Source of the DNA: Deinococcus taeanensis
Lineage (GTDB): Bacteria; Deinococcota; Deinococci; Deinococcales; Deinococcaceae
Direction: 5' to 3'
Length of the DNA stretch: 64,000 nt
NCBI RefSeq assembly: GCF_020229735.1
Contig: NZ_CP083456.1
Coordinates: forward strand, 318,001 to 382,000
Shown: positions 18,069 through 26,402 of the stretch, in pieces
How the letters are laid out: every line of letters starts with the position of its first letter
How positions within the stretch are numbered: position 1 is the stretch's first letter
Program-made: the position numbers and the translations under genes
The notes under the pieces: model-generated
What the model was told of the DNA's origin: nothing
Databases searched by the model: none
Seen by the model: the letters and a program-made list of their open reading frames with translations, nothing else

Positions 18069-18686
18069 GTGAGAAAGATAGAGCGTCCGGCTCTGACCCC
18101 ACTGCATCCCCAGACGCGCCGTCACCTGGAAAACGGCCAGCGGCTGCGCCTCGCTGCGATCCGGGAGTTCGCGCAGCACGGCCTGCACGGCGCGAAGGTC
18201 AGCAACATCGTTGCGGCGGCGCACTTGACCCAACCGTCCTTCTACCGCACCTGGCCGAGCAAGGAAGCCGCCTACGAGGACCTCATCACCGCCACCATCG
18301 AAACGTGGCAGGCGTCCACCCGCGTGGTGCTGGACGGGCCGGACGAGTGGACGTTCGAGCAGCGGCTCTCGCACGGCATCGATCAGCTGTTCCGGTTGAT
18401 CACCCTTGACCGCGACCTGACCCGGCTGGTGCTCAACGCGCACAGCAACGACCCGGACTGGCTCCTGCCGTTTATTCACACCTACGAGGACCTGTTTCAG
18501 CGGGCGCAGCGCCGCGGCTGGGTCACGACCCGCGTGCCGGCAGAAGTGCTGGCGCAGGCGGTCTTCGCGCTGCTCGACCGGTTCTTCCAGGCCCGCCTGT
18601 ACCGCGGCGCGGCGTCCGTGGAGGACACCACCCGTGAACTCACGCAGTTGATTCTTCCCATGGTTCAGGAGGCCCATCATGATTAA
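18069..18686 (+). CDS. TetR-family transcriptional regulator
   Basis: The product, about 205 residues, has an N-terminal HTH (LAAIREFAQHGLHGAKVSNI, then QPSFYRTWPSKEAAYEDLI) of the TetR family and a helical ligand-binding C-domain. It is the first gene of an operon with cytochrome c and a PQQ dehydrogenase, so it probably controls them and itself in response to a substrate-like ligand. The start is unclear: GTG 18069 lies inside the AAGGAGGTGA ribosome site, and ATA 18078 is at normal spacing but unusual as a start. The stop overlaps the cytochrome start by 8 bp. Confidence 0.85.
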   Translation: MRKIERPALTPLHPQTRRHLENGQRLRLAAIREFAQHGLHGAKVSNIVAAAHLTQPSFYRTWPSKEAAYEDLITATIETWQASTRVVLDGPDEWTFEQRLSHGIDQLFRLITLDRDLTRLVLNAHSNDPDWLLPFIHTYEDLFQRAQRRGWVTTRVPAEVLAQAVFALLDRFFQARLYRGAASVEDTTRELTQLILPMVQEAHHD

Positions 18687-19059
18687 GCGGTCATCGGTTC
18701 TCATTCTGCTGGGTCTGGCGTCCTCCGCCCTGGCCAAGCCGCCGGCCTTCACCAAGGCCCAGGCGGACGCCGGCGCCAAGGTTTACAAGGCGCAGTGCGC
18801 GTCGTGTCACGGCGCCAAACTCAACAACGGCGGCGCGCCCAAGCTCGCCGGGCCGGACTTCCTGAAGAAATGGGCCAGCAACACGGTGGATGATTTCCAC
18901 TTCATCATGTCGAGCACCATGCCGATGACCAAACCCGGCGCCCTGAAGGAATCCGAGTACCTCAGCGTGCTGGCTTACGTCCTGCAGACCAACGGGTTCA
19001 AACCCGGCACCACCGCGCTCGCCACCAAGAACCTCAAGGCCTACAGCTTCAAGAAATAA
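18679..19059 (+). CDS. Periplasmic c-type cytochrome
   Basis: This 126-residue protein has a signal peptide (MIKRSSVLILLGLASSALA) and one heme-binding motif, CASCHG, near residues 40-45. A probable axial Met is in STMPMTKPGAL. It is a class I monoheme cytochrome. It overlaps tetR and lies 59 bp before the PQQ dehydrogenase, so it is the likely electron acceptor for that enzyme, as in quinoprotein alcohol dehydrogenase systems. Confidence 0.9.
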   Translation: MIKRSSVLILLGLASSALAKPPAFTKAQADAGAKVYKAQCASCHGAKLNNGGAPKLAGPDFLKKWASNTVDDFHFIMSSTMPMTKPGALKESEYLSVLAYVLQTNGFKPGTTALATKNLKAYSFKK

Positions 19060-19118
19060 GGTCGGGCCGTCCGGGCCCAGGCCGTCACGTCCACAACTCA
19101 ACACCCACAAGGGGACTT

Positions 19119-20708
19119 ATGACTGGCAGAACACAGCGTTTCTGGCTGAGTACCGGCATTGCTTTACTGATGAGCTCGGTGTCGGCCGTAACCGGCCCCA
19201 CCCAGGACCAGCTCAACGGCGCGGACGCCGCCACCGACTCCTGGCTGATGTACAACAAAGGCTACAAGGCCCAGCGCTACTCCAGCCTCGACCAGATCAA
19301 CAGCGGCAACGTCGCGCAGCTCAAGCGGATCTGCACCTTCGAAACCGGCGACGACGGCGGCTTCCAGGTCACGCCGCAGATGTACAACGGCGTGCTGTTC
19401 TTCACCCAGAGCACCCGCACCTTCGCGGTGGACGCCCGCACCTGCAAGGCCCTGTGGGTGCACAAGTACAAGATGGACTCCACCTCGGTGCTGCAGACCA
19501 ACCGCGGCGTGGCCATCGCCGACGGCGTGATCTACCGCGGCACGCCGAACGCCCACCTGATCGCGCTCGACGCCGGCACCGGCAAACTTCTGTGGGACAC
19601 CAGGGTGGCCGACTCCACCGCCGGGTACTTCCTCAGTGCGGCGCCCGTCGCCTACAACGGCAAGATCCTGATCGGGGAGGCCGGCGCGGACTGGGGCGTC
19701 AAGGCCCACATGTACGCCTTTGATGCCAAGACCGGCAAGAAGGCCTGGACCTTCGACCTGATTCCCACCGGCACCCAGAAAGGCGCCGACACCTGGAAGC
19801 GCGCCGCGTCCGCCACGACCGGCGGGGGCAGCACCTGGACGAGCTACACCCTCGACGTGGACACCGGCAAGGTGTACATCTCGGTCGGCAACCCCGCGCC
19901 GGACTTCGCGGCCCAGTACCGGCCCGGCGACAACCTGTACACCGACACCGTGACTGTCCTGGACGCCAACACCGGGGCGTACAGCCACCACTACCAGCAG
20001 ATCCCGAACGACGACAAGGACTACGACACGTCCGCCGCGCCGGTACTGTACGACGTGGACGGTCAGAAACGCATGGCCGTGGCCACCAAGGCCGGCTGGC
20101 TGTTCGGGTACGACGAGGCCGCCCAGAAGCAGGTGTTCAAGCAGGCCATGATCAAGGTCACCAACCAGGAGAAACCCACCACGCGCGAAGGGCTGGACAT
20201 CTGCCCGAACTACAGCGCAGGCTCCCAGTGGTCCGGGCCCTCCTACGATCCCGCCAACCAGACGCTGTTCGTCAACGCGGTGGACTGGTGCGGGACCGTC
20301 AAACTCGGCGAGGTGCGATTGATCAAGGGGCAGCTGTTCTTCGGCGGCGCTATGAAACTCGACCCGGCGGAGAAAGCCATCGGCCGCACCGCGGCGTTCG
20401 ACGCGGCGACCGGCAAGAAGCTGTGGAGCTACGACCTGCCGTCGATCCGCATCGTCGGCGGCGTGACCTCCACCGGGGGGAACCTGGTGCTGGCCGGCGC
20501 GATGAACGGGACGTTCTACGCCCTGGACTCGAAAACCGGCAAGGTGCTGTTCAAGGACAACATCGACAAAGCGCCGATCGGCGGGGGCGTGTCCACCTAC
20601 TCGGTCGCCGGCAAGCAGTACATGGCCGTGGCGGCCGGCAACACCTCCAAAGGCACCGCCGGCGTGAAGAACGTCGGGTCGCGCGTGGCGATCTACACCC
20701 TTCCCTGA
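19119..20708 (+). CDS. PQQ-dependent (quinoprotein) dehydrogenase
   Basis: This 529-residue secreted eight-bladed propeller enzyme oxidises an alcohol or sugar with pyrroloquinoline quinone and Ca2+. Blade motifs recur (DAGTGKLLWD, DAKTGKKAWT, DAATGKKLWSYD, DSKTGKVLFKD). A catalytic-region Asp is probably in NDDKDYDTSAAPVL. The vicinal disulfide Cys-Cys of classical methanol dehydrogenases is not seen. The N-terminal signal is MTGRTQRFWLSTGIALLMSS. No PQQ biosynthesis gene is nearby. The substrate is unknown, and the partner is the upstream cytochrome c. Confidence 0.9.
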   Translation: MTGRTQRFWLSTGIALLMSSVSAVTGPTQDQLNGADAATDSWLMYNKGYKAQRYSSLDQINSGNVAQLKRICTFETGDDGGFQVTPQMYNGVLFFTQSTRTFAVDARTCKALWVHKYKMDSTSVLQTNRGVAIADGVIYRGTPNAHLIALDAGTGKLLWDTRVADSTAGYFLSAAPVAYNGKILIGEAGADWGVKAHMYAFDAKTGKKAWTFDLIPTGTQKGADTWKRAASATTGGGSTWTSYTLDVDTGKVYISVGNPAPDFAAQYRPGDNLYTDTVTVLDANTGAYSHHYQQIPNDDKDYDTSAAPVLYDVDGQKRMAVATKAGWLFGYDEAAQKQVFKQAMIKVTNQEKPTTREGLDICPNYSAGSQWSGPSYDPANQTLFVNAVDWCGTVKLGEVRLIKGQLFFGGAMKLDPAEKAIGRTAAFDAATGKKLWSYDLPSIRIVGGVTSTGGNLVLAGAMNGTFYALDSKTGKVLFKDNIDKAPIGGGVSTYSVAGKQYMAVAAGNTSKGTAGVKNVGSRVAIYTLP

Positions 20709-20709
20709 G

Positions 20710-21405
20710 ATGAGACGAGCCGCGCTGATTCTCGCCGCGCTGACGCTGAGCACTCTCGCGTCCGCCGTGCTGCCCGCCCTGAGTGCCGCCCAGGTTCAGG
20801 AGGCCAAGCAGGAAGGGGAAGCCATGAACACCCGCGAGAGCGGGTACGTCGTGGGCCCCTACCTGGTGAAGTCCTACAACGACGACCTGATCCTGAAACC
20901 CAATTCGCCGGAAGTCGACGGTGTGGTGCTCAGCACGCCCTTCGAGCGGCTGCGGTACGAATCGTACCTCGCGCACCTGGAAAACAAGCCCCTGTCAGAC
21001 GCGCAGGCCGCGGCGCTCGCCCGGACGTACGCCGGGAAGCTCGTCTTCCGGGTGTACTCGCACAGTCCGTACGCGGTGGACGACGAACTCGAGCAGTGGC
21101 AGCAGGCGTACCTGACCCACAAGGTCACCCTGACCCCCAACCGGGAAAAAAGCTACCTGGACTTCTACAAGCCCGCCACCCTGACCGTGGCCGGGAAGAC
21201 CTACACCGCCCGGCCGGTGGTGGACGGCCCGTACCGGGACAATTTCGTGCTGCCCAGCGGCCAGTCGGACTTCCGGAACCTCGGGGTCATCTTCTACGCC
21301 TTCGACCTGCCTGCCCTGCCCCGCAGCGGGACCGTGACGCTGTCGTTCACGGACAGCCGCGGCCGGGCGTACCGCATTCAGAGTGACGCCGGCGCGCTGC
21401 GCTGA
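20710..21405 (+). CDS. Secreted protein in PQQ dehydrogenase operon, unknown function
   Basis: This 231-residue protein has a signal peptide (MRRAALILAALTLSTLASA). The mature part is rich in Tyr and beta-strand-like sequence (YVVGPYLVKSYNDDLILKP, GTVTLSFTDSRGRAYRI). It starts two bases after the dehydrogenase stop, so the two are co-translated, and it is probably a periplasmic accessory subunit. I recognise no family. Confidence 0.7.
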   Translation: MRRAALILAALTLSTLASAVLPALSAAQVQEAKQEGEAMNTRESGYVVGPYLVKSYNDDLILKPNSPEVDGVVLSTPFERLRYESYLAHLENKPLSDAQAAALARTYAGKLVFRVYSHSPYAVDDELEQWQQAYLTHKVTLTPNREKSYLDFYKPATLTVAGKTYTARPVVDGPYRDNFVLPSGQSDFRNLGVIFYAFDLPALPRSGTVTLSFTDSRGRAYRIQSDAGALR

Positions 21406-21494
21406 GCGTCCGCGTCACCGGACCGAGGTGGGGGCGTCACGCTCCCGCCTCGGCGTGTTGAGGCGCCCGCCACACCGGCGGCACAAGGACACCT

Positions 21495-21794
21495 ATGCAG
21501 CTCACGCCTTCCCCGTTCAGCGGCATCTTCACCCCGCGGCAACTGGACATTCTCCGGAACCTGGCGCTGGGGTACTCGAACCAGGAGATCGGCCTCCAGC
21601 TGAACCTGTCGGACAAAACGGTCCGCAATCAGCTGTGCGCGATCTACGCGAGCCTGGGCGTCAGCAACCGCGTTCACGCCGCGCGGTGGGCGCTGCGGGC
21701 CGGGCTGGTCAGCCTCGACCCGGGCGTCAACGAACGCGACGTCCTGGACGCGGCGCCGGACGACCCGGTGCGCCGGGCCCGCGCGGCGAGCTGA
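21495..21794 (+). CDS. Stand-alone LuxR-type HTH protein
   Basis: This 99-residue protein is essentially only a LuxR/GerE DNA-binding domain: FTPRQLDILRNLALGYSNQE followed by the recognition helix DKTVRNQLCAIYASLGVSNR. It has no receiver or ligand domain. AAGGA precedes ATG 21495. It follows the PQQ operon on the same strand with a 89-bp gap and may regulate it. Confidence 0.8.
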   Translation: MQLTPSPFSGIFTPRQLDILRNLALGYSNQEIGLQLNLSDKTVRNQLCAIYASLGVSNRVHAARWALRAGLVSLDPGVNERDVLDAAPDDPVRRARAAS

Positions 21795-22095
21795 GCTTCC
21801 GGCTCTTCACCCTGGCGTGTCCGGCACCGCGCTGCTTTACCCGGCGGTGCTCCAGCGCCAGTCGCACGAAAAGGGCAGTTCCATGTCGACCGAGGTGGAC
21901 GTCCTGCTGGTCAGCGTGTCCCGGACCGCCGCAAAGGAAGGGGGCCTGGGCGTCCGCGCTGCCGGGTGTCAGGGCCCCCAGCAGGCCTTCCTGTGAACGG
22001 CCCCGGTGGACTGAGCACGGCAGGAAGAGGATTTCGACTGCCGACAAAGGATCAAGCAAAGGCCTTGCCAGGTGGGACGCCGAGCGCCTCACACC
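21795..22095. other. Intergenic region between convergent genes
   Basis: About 300 bp were read without a gene or a clear terminator. Overlapping frames on both strands have no motifs. Confidence 0.4.
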
Positions 22096-23481
22096 TTATG
22101 GCTGACAAACCATGATCCGCGAGAACGCCCTCAGATAGCGAACCGTTCCGTTTACACGCAGGAAATCGAACTTCATTCCCTTGAGAGTCCCGTCCTGCAC
22201 TGTTACCCGGTCATTCGCATGAAAAGCCAGCCGGGCTGGGGGCCAGGGATCTGTTTCAGCAAACACCTCCGGGCCTTCACCCCGCTGGAACGCGAAGATC
22301 AGTTCACCGTCGCTGGCCGTGACCCGAAAGCCATGTCGGTCTCCGGGAACTTGATACCGCCCCTCGTACTCCACAAGCTCATCGTGCCTCAACGTGAGCC
22401 AGACCGGTTCCCGGGGCTCGTCGTGCAGGAGATGCTGGTAAAACCAGTCCAGCAACGCACGATTCATCTCCAGACCCGCAGCGGCGTTCGTCATCGACGC
22501 GAGAGCGACCCCCAGTTTCGGAACCAATGCCAGCACCGCTGTCTGCCCGCCCGTTGAACCGACATGCGACACCACCTGCACGCCGTTCACCAGCGCCACG
22601 TTCCACGTCAGGCCCACCCAACGTCCGTCCGTCGTCTCTTGCTGCGGGTGCAGCAGAGAGGCCATCCCTTGCTCACTGAGCAGTCGTTCTCCCTGGGCGT
22701 TGCGTCCATCGCCCAGCATGAAACGCGCGAACTGCATCAGGTCTTCCAGGGAGCAGGCCAGGCCAGCGAAAGGCGCGGAATTGCGGGGAAGATTCCAGGG
22801 TCTGGCCACCACCGTCTGGTCGTTCTGCCGGACATGACCGACAGTAAAGTGACGGGTCATCACTTCCGCAGGAAAGAAGAACGAATGATCCAACCCAAGC
22901 GGTTTGAGCAGCCACTGGCGCGCTGCATGTTCGAACGGCATCCCGGTGACGACCTCCACCACACGTCCGGCCAGGTAGAAGCCGGCGTTGTTGTACGACC
23001 AGTAAGCGCCAAGGGGAGTCACCTGGGGCTGTTCGGCCAGCAACCGAACCATCTTCGCCAACGCATCATCACCGTCCCCGGTGTTCGCAAACACGTCACC
23101 CCGCCAGCCGCCCGTATGGATCAGGACATGCCGGAGCGTCGCCCGCTGCGTGGCGTGCTGGTCGGACAGTTGCAATTCAGGAAGGTAGGTCCGCATGGGC
23201 GCGTCGAGGTCGAGCAGGCCTTGTTCGACGAGACGCAGGAGCAGCAGCGCCGTGAAGGGCTTCATGATCGAGCCGATCTGCCCGATGGTGTCGCGGCTGA
23301 GGGACTGCGGGCGCTCGACGTTGGTCACTCCCAGTGTGAAGGCGCGCTCCTCGGTCGGCGTCAGCACTGCAATGGCAGCCCCAGGAACGTGATGTTGCCG
23401 CATCAGCCGTTGGGCGTGCTGTTGCAAAGCGTCATAGAACGCGGCGCCGGGCGGTGGTTGCTCCCACAAGGCTTCGGTCAT
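22096..23481 (-). CDS. Serine hydrolase of the beta-lactamase/penicillin-binding (class C-like) family
   Basis: This 461-residue protein has the class C-like SxxK nucleophile motif in GQIGSIMKPFTALLLL and the YxN motif in GAYWSYNNAGFYLAG. Later features are HVLIHTGGWRG, VVSHVGSTGGQTA and a C-terminal lipocalin-like DUF region. No signal peptide is seen, so a cytoplasmic esterase or peptidase is more likely than true antibiotic resistance. ATG 23481 is preferred over GTG 23484. Another, less similar member is at 39088-40179. Confidence 0.88.
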   Translation of the reverse strand: MTEALWEQPPPGAAFYDALQQHAQRLMRQHHVPGAAIAVLTPTEERAFTLGVTNVERPQSLSRDTIGQIGSIMKPFTALLLLRLVEQGLLDLDAPMRTYLPELQLSDQHATQRATLRHVLIHTGGWRGDVFANTGDGDDALAKMVRLLAEQPQVTPLGAYWSYNNAGFYLAGRVVEVVTGMPFEHAARQWLLKPLGLDHSFFFPAEVMTRHFTVGHVRQNDQTVVARPWNLPRNSAPFAGLACSLEDLMQFARFMLGDGRNAQGERLLSEQGMASLLHPQQETTDGRWVGLTWNVALVNGVQVVSHVGSTGGQTAVLALVPKLGVALASMTNAAAGLEMNRALLDWFYQHLLHDEPREPVWLTLRHDELVEYEGRYQVPGDRHGFRVTASDGELIFAFQRGEGPEVFAETDPWPPARLAFHANDRVTVQDGTLKGMKFDFLRVNGTVRYLRAFSRIMVCQP

Positions 23482-23941
23482 CACGGCACCCCGAGTGAAA
23501 GCTTAACGAAAATGGTGAAACGCTCTCCGTCCGGTCCTGCGCCAGGGGTCCCGTCTGTTGCACTGACGCTGTGCATATTTCCCGGTCGGCGACGGCGGAG
23601 ACAGCGAACAACGAAGCGCCCAGGTGCTTATGCCAGGCTCTTCCACTTCCCACCTTCCAGTGCACCTTGACTGAGGCGCAGGCAGATACAGCACGTCTCC
23701 AGCCGCATGCTTCCTGGCCCACAGGCGCAACCTCACACCACGGGCCGATGACGTCGGCGAATGCCGCCATGTGAGGCTTGCCCGGACAAGCGGTTGGTCA
23801 TCCCCGGGAGTTGGTGGCCAGGCGGCGCGGACCGGTCACCCTGCCCTTCACGCGTGGGCCTTAAGTTTCCCCGCAGGCTCGTTCAAGGGTGCCTGAACCG
23901 GTTGCCACCCGGATGAGACCGTGGCGCCGCACCCTGAACCT
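23482..23941. other. Intergenic region, no gene seen
   Basis: About 460 bp lie between divergent genes. Short frames on both strands show no domain or ribosome site, and I saw no clear promoter. Confidence 0.4.
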
Positions 23942-24289
23942 ATGAAACCTCTGACCCCCACCCGTCACGGCATCGTCGATTACGCCGCCTGCGCCCTGAT
24001 GCTCGCCGGGCCCCGTCTCCTTGGGCTCTCGCCGCAGGCGCAGGCGCTGTCCGCGGGTCTCGCGGCCTCGTACCTGGGGGTCACGGCGCTCACTGATTTC
24101 CCGCCAGCCCTGAAGCGCGTGTTGCCGTTCCCGCTGCACGGGAAGATTGAGCTCGGCACGCTTCCGGTGCTGCTGGGGCTGGCCGCCTTGCGGCATGAGT
24201 CCCGCGAACGGCTGTATTTCCTGGGATTGGCCGGCATGGTGGCCGGGGCGTACACACTGACCGACTGGCAGGCCGATCCGGACAGCTGA
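23942..24289 (+). CDS. Small integral membrane protein
   Basis: This 115-residue protein has three to four hydrophobic segments (VDYAACALMLAGPRLLGL, LSAGLAASYLGVTALTD, LPVLLGLAALR, YFLGLAGMVAGAYTLTD). The start PTRHGIVDYAACALMLAG resembles a group of small bacterial membrane proteins with a conserved HG-DY near the N-terminus and PLHGKIEL in the middle. The function is unknown. The open frame extends to 23921, but ATG 23942 gives the natural membrane-protein start. Confidence 0.7.
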   Translation: MKPLTPTRHGIVDYAACALMLAGPRLLGLSPQAQALSAGLAASYLGVTALTDFPPALKRVLPFPLHGKIELGTLPVLLGLAALRHESRERLYFLGLAGMVAGAYTLTDWQADPDS

Positions 24290-24508
24290 AGGCTCTGAGC
24301 GGTCTGGGACGCTGCAACCGTCCTGTGTGGGGCAGGAGACGTGAGCGCGCGGCCCGGCCAGTTCCCGGAGGAACGGAGCAGACCGCGCGTGGTCACACTG
24401 ACGGGGGCGGGATGAGGTTGGGCAGCTGCTCCCCTTTCGGGGGTCTGGACGCCCTGACGGGCCAGTCCGGATGGGAGGCGGGCGTGCAGACGCGCTGGCG
24501 GCCAGGCT

Positions 24509-25444
24509 TTACCTGACGATCTGCTTGACCATCTGACGCTCGATCAGCTGCGCCGCGATCGGGCCGCGGATGCGGCGGAACAGGTGATAGTCAAAGAAGT
24601 ACACCTGCTGTGCTTTGCTGGCCCGCAGCTGCCGGGTGATGGGGTTGGCGTTCCAGTCCGCCCGTGCCCGCGCCGGGGTGCTGGCGCCGGCCGCCAGGAC
24701 GATCACGACGTCCGGGTTGATGGCGGCCAGGCCTTCGACGCTGACCACGGCTTCTTTCTTGTCGCCGTCGATGACGTTGAAGCCCAGGTCGTTGAGCAGG
24801 CCGCCGGTCCAGTCGCGGCTGTCACTGATGGTGAAGGTGTTCCTGGCGTCACCGCCGGCCGTCCAGACCACGAGCACCCGTTTGTTCCGGGTGGCGTCCG
24901 CCAGCTGGGCTTTGGCGGTCTGCACGCCGCTGCGGTACGTGTTGAGAACCTTGCTGTAGGTCGGCTCCCGGTCGAGTGCCTGCGCGATGAGGGGGAGGGT
25001 CTTCTGCCACTCGTTCCGGTCGATGCCTTTAAACAGGAGCGTGGGGGCGATGCGGCTCAGTTGCGGGTAGACCTGCGCGGCGTAGTCCTCACCGATGATC
25101 AGGTCCGGCTTGAGGGACAGCAGAATCTCCAGGTTGGGGTTGAAGCGGTCGCCCACGTTGGTGGGGCTGGAGGTGACCCGGCTGCCGAGGTATTTGATGT
25201 CGCGGATGGGGGACCCGAAGGCCGGGGTTTTGAGGAACGTGGACGCCTCGCCGTAGCCGACCGGCTGCACGCCGATGGAGAGGAGAAGGTCAAGGGCGTG
25301 AGGGCCGAGGGCCACGACCCGCAGCGGCCGTTTGGTCAGTGTGGTGGTGCCCGCAGCGTGGGAGATGGTCACCGGGTAGGTGGTGGCCGCCGACAGGCTG
25401 AAGCTGCACAGCAGCATGCCCGTAAACAGGTGACGTTTGCGCAT
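24509..25444 (-). CDS. Iron-siderophore ABC transporter substrate-binding protein
   Basis: This 311-residue periplasmic binding protein of the FepB/BtuF (class III) fold has a signal peptide (MRKRHLFTGMLLCSFSLSAA). Family features are RPLRVVALGPHALDLLLSIGVQPVGYGE, LEILLSLKPDLIIGEDY, VSVEGLAAINPDVVIVLAAG and a C-terminal FFDYHLFRRIRGP. It should bind an Fe(III)-siderophore or a related chelate and pass it to a permease, but no permease or ATPase is adjacent. AAGGGG lies before ATG 25444. No Fur box was identified. Confidence 0.9.
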   Translation of the reverse strand: MRKRHLFTGMLLCSFSLSAATTYPVTISHAAGTTTLTKRPLRVVALGPHALDLLLSIGVQPVGYGEASTFLKTPAFGSPIRDIKYLGSRVTSSPTNVGDRFNPNLEILLSLKPDLIIGEDYAAQVYPQLSRIAPTLLFKGIDRNEWQKTLPLIAQALDREPTYSKVLNTYRSGVQTAKAQLADATRNKRVLVVWTAGGDARNTFTISDSRDWTGGLLNDLGFNVIDGDKKEAVVSVEGLAAINPDVVIVLAAGASTPARARADWNANPITRQLRASKAQQVYFFDYHLFRRIRGPIAAQLIERQMVKQIVR

Positions 25445-25687
25445 GAATCCCCTTTTCTCTGATGGGCTGCACAAGGGCGGCCCGTCAGAAGCTTTGGAAG
25501 TCTGCCGGACTGAAATCCAACTTGCAAGCTCGGATTTCAGCAGGGGTCTGCACAGGCGCGCTTTATGGGCCGGCGGCGCGGTTCCCACCGCAGAACCCGG
25601 CTCGGCTGACGGTCCGCCTGGTGTAAAGCCGGCTGAGGGGGCTGGGGCCTGGAGAAGCAGCCGGTTCCAGCGCCCGGCCGGCAACAA

Positions 25688-25713
25688 AAAAAGAGCCCGC
25701 AAGGGCTCTTTTT
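25688..25713. terminator. Bidirectional rho-independent terminator after csp
   Basis: The hairpin AAAGAGCCC-GCAA-GGGCTCTTT has A-runs on its left and T-runs on its right, so it works on both strands. On the minus strand it ends the cold-shock gene transcript. Confidence 0.9.
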
Positions 25714-25728
25714 CATTGAGGGTACGAA

Positions 25729-25989
25729 TTACCAGCGGTCGTCGCGGCGGTTGCCGCCACCGTACTCGCTGACGGGGGCCGCTTTGGTCACGACAATGTT
25801 CTTGGCCTGGGGGCCTTTGCCGCGCTGGCCTTCTTCAACGTCGAATTCGACTTCGTCGCCTTCGTTCAGCTTTTTAAAGCCGCTGCCCTGGATGGCGCTG
25901 AAGTGTGCGAACACGTCCGGGCTGCCTTCCGTCTGAATGAAACCGAAGCCCTTTTCTGCGTTGAACCATTTCACTTTACCTACAGCCAT
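25729..25989 (-). CDS. csp: Cold-shock domain RNA-binding protein
   Basis: This 86-residue protein is a single cold-shock domain ([20 protein letters not shown]), including RNP-1-like KGFGFI and RNP-2-like VFAHFSAI, with a short Arg/Asp tail ([10 protein letters not shown]). It binds single-stranded RNA or DNA as an RNA chaperone. CAGGAG lies before ATG 25989. A TACACT -10-like element is near 26028-26033 on the minus strand, giving a short 5' leader. A terminator follows at 25688-25713. Confidence 0.95.
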   Translation of the reverse strand: MAVGKVKWFNAEKGFGFIQTEGSPDVFAHFSAIQGSGFKKLNEGDEVEFDVEEGQRGKGPQAKNIVVTKAAPVSEYGGGNRRDDRW

Positions 25990-26033
25990 AATCAACTCCT
26001 GAGTTTCCAACACGGAAAAGCGCACGTACCAGT

Positions 26034-26370
26034 GTATCGCGCGCTTTCAATCACGGTCTACTTGGAAACTATTCGCTGATCTTAACGACCCTCCTCCATC
26101 TTTGGTGTGACGTATGTCACAAATCATGGAGACAGCGGCGTGGGCGGCAGGTCGGTCGCGGGCGCCGCTCCAGGCCTCACTGCTGGCCCGGGGCGCGGGC
26201 CGGGTTTCTCAAGCGCGTGTGCACGGAAGCCCGGAACACTCTGTCCCAGTGCCTGCCTCCAAGCTGCGAGATCAGGTCGCCTGCAGAGTGAGGCTGAGCG
26301 GGCCGGCTGGAGGGCACCGGGCCGGCGCCCCAGCAGGGTCCGCCGCGCTTCAGGGGCCAGGCGTCACAAA
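26034..26370. other. Intergenic region between divergent csp and zntA
   Basis: About 340 bp have no supported gene. Overlapping plus-strand frames (26107-26406) contain no family motif. The operator and -10 of zntA follow at its right end. Confidence 0.4.
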
Positions 26371-26372
26371 CA

Positions 26373-26390
26373 TCTGAGCAGGCGCTCAGG
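26373..26390 (+). promoter_or_regulatory. Putative CadC/SmtB-type operator of zntA
   Basis: CTGAGC-AGGC-GCTCAG is a perfect inverted repeat at 26374-26389, one base before the -10 hexamer TATCAT (26391-26396). TGAGC...GCTCA repeats are typical of ArsR/SmtB-family metal regulators, and such a regulator is encoded directly downstream of the ATPase. Binding would block the promoter until zinc or cadmium releases it. Confidence 0.65.
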
Positions 26391-26396
26391 TATCAT
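26391..26396 (+). promoter_or_regulatory. Leaderless-type -10 of zntA
   Basis: TATCAT is followed by six bases and ATG 26403. An alternative GTG start at 26397 directly adjoins it and is unlikely. Confidence 0.55.
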
Positions 26397-26402
26397 GTGC
26401 CT

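Noticed and set aside
19164..20753. Minus-strand open frame opposite the PQQ dehydrogenase
   Set aside because: It mirrors the real gene; the plus strand has blade motifs, signal peptide and operon context.
22096..23481. Antibiotic-resistance beta-lactamase
   Set aside because: SxxK and YxN are present, but no signal peptide is seen and the C-terminal extension fits serine hydrolases of other function.
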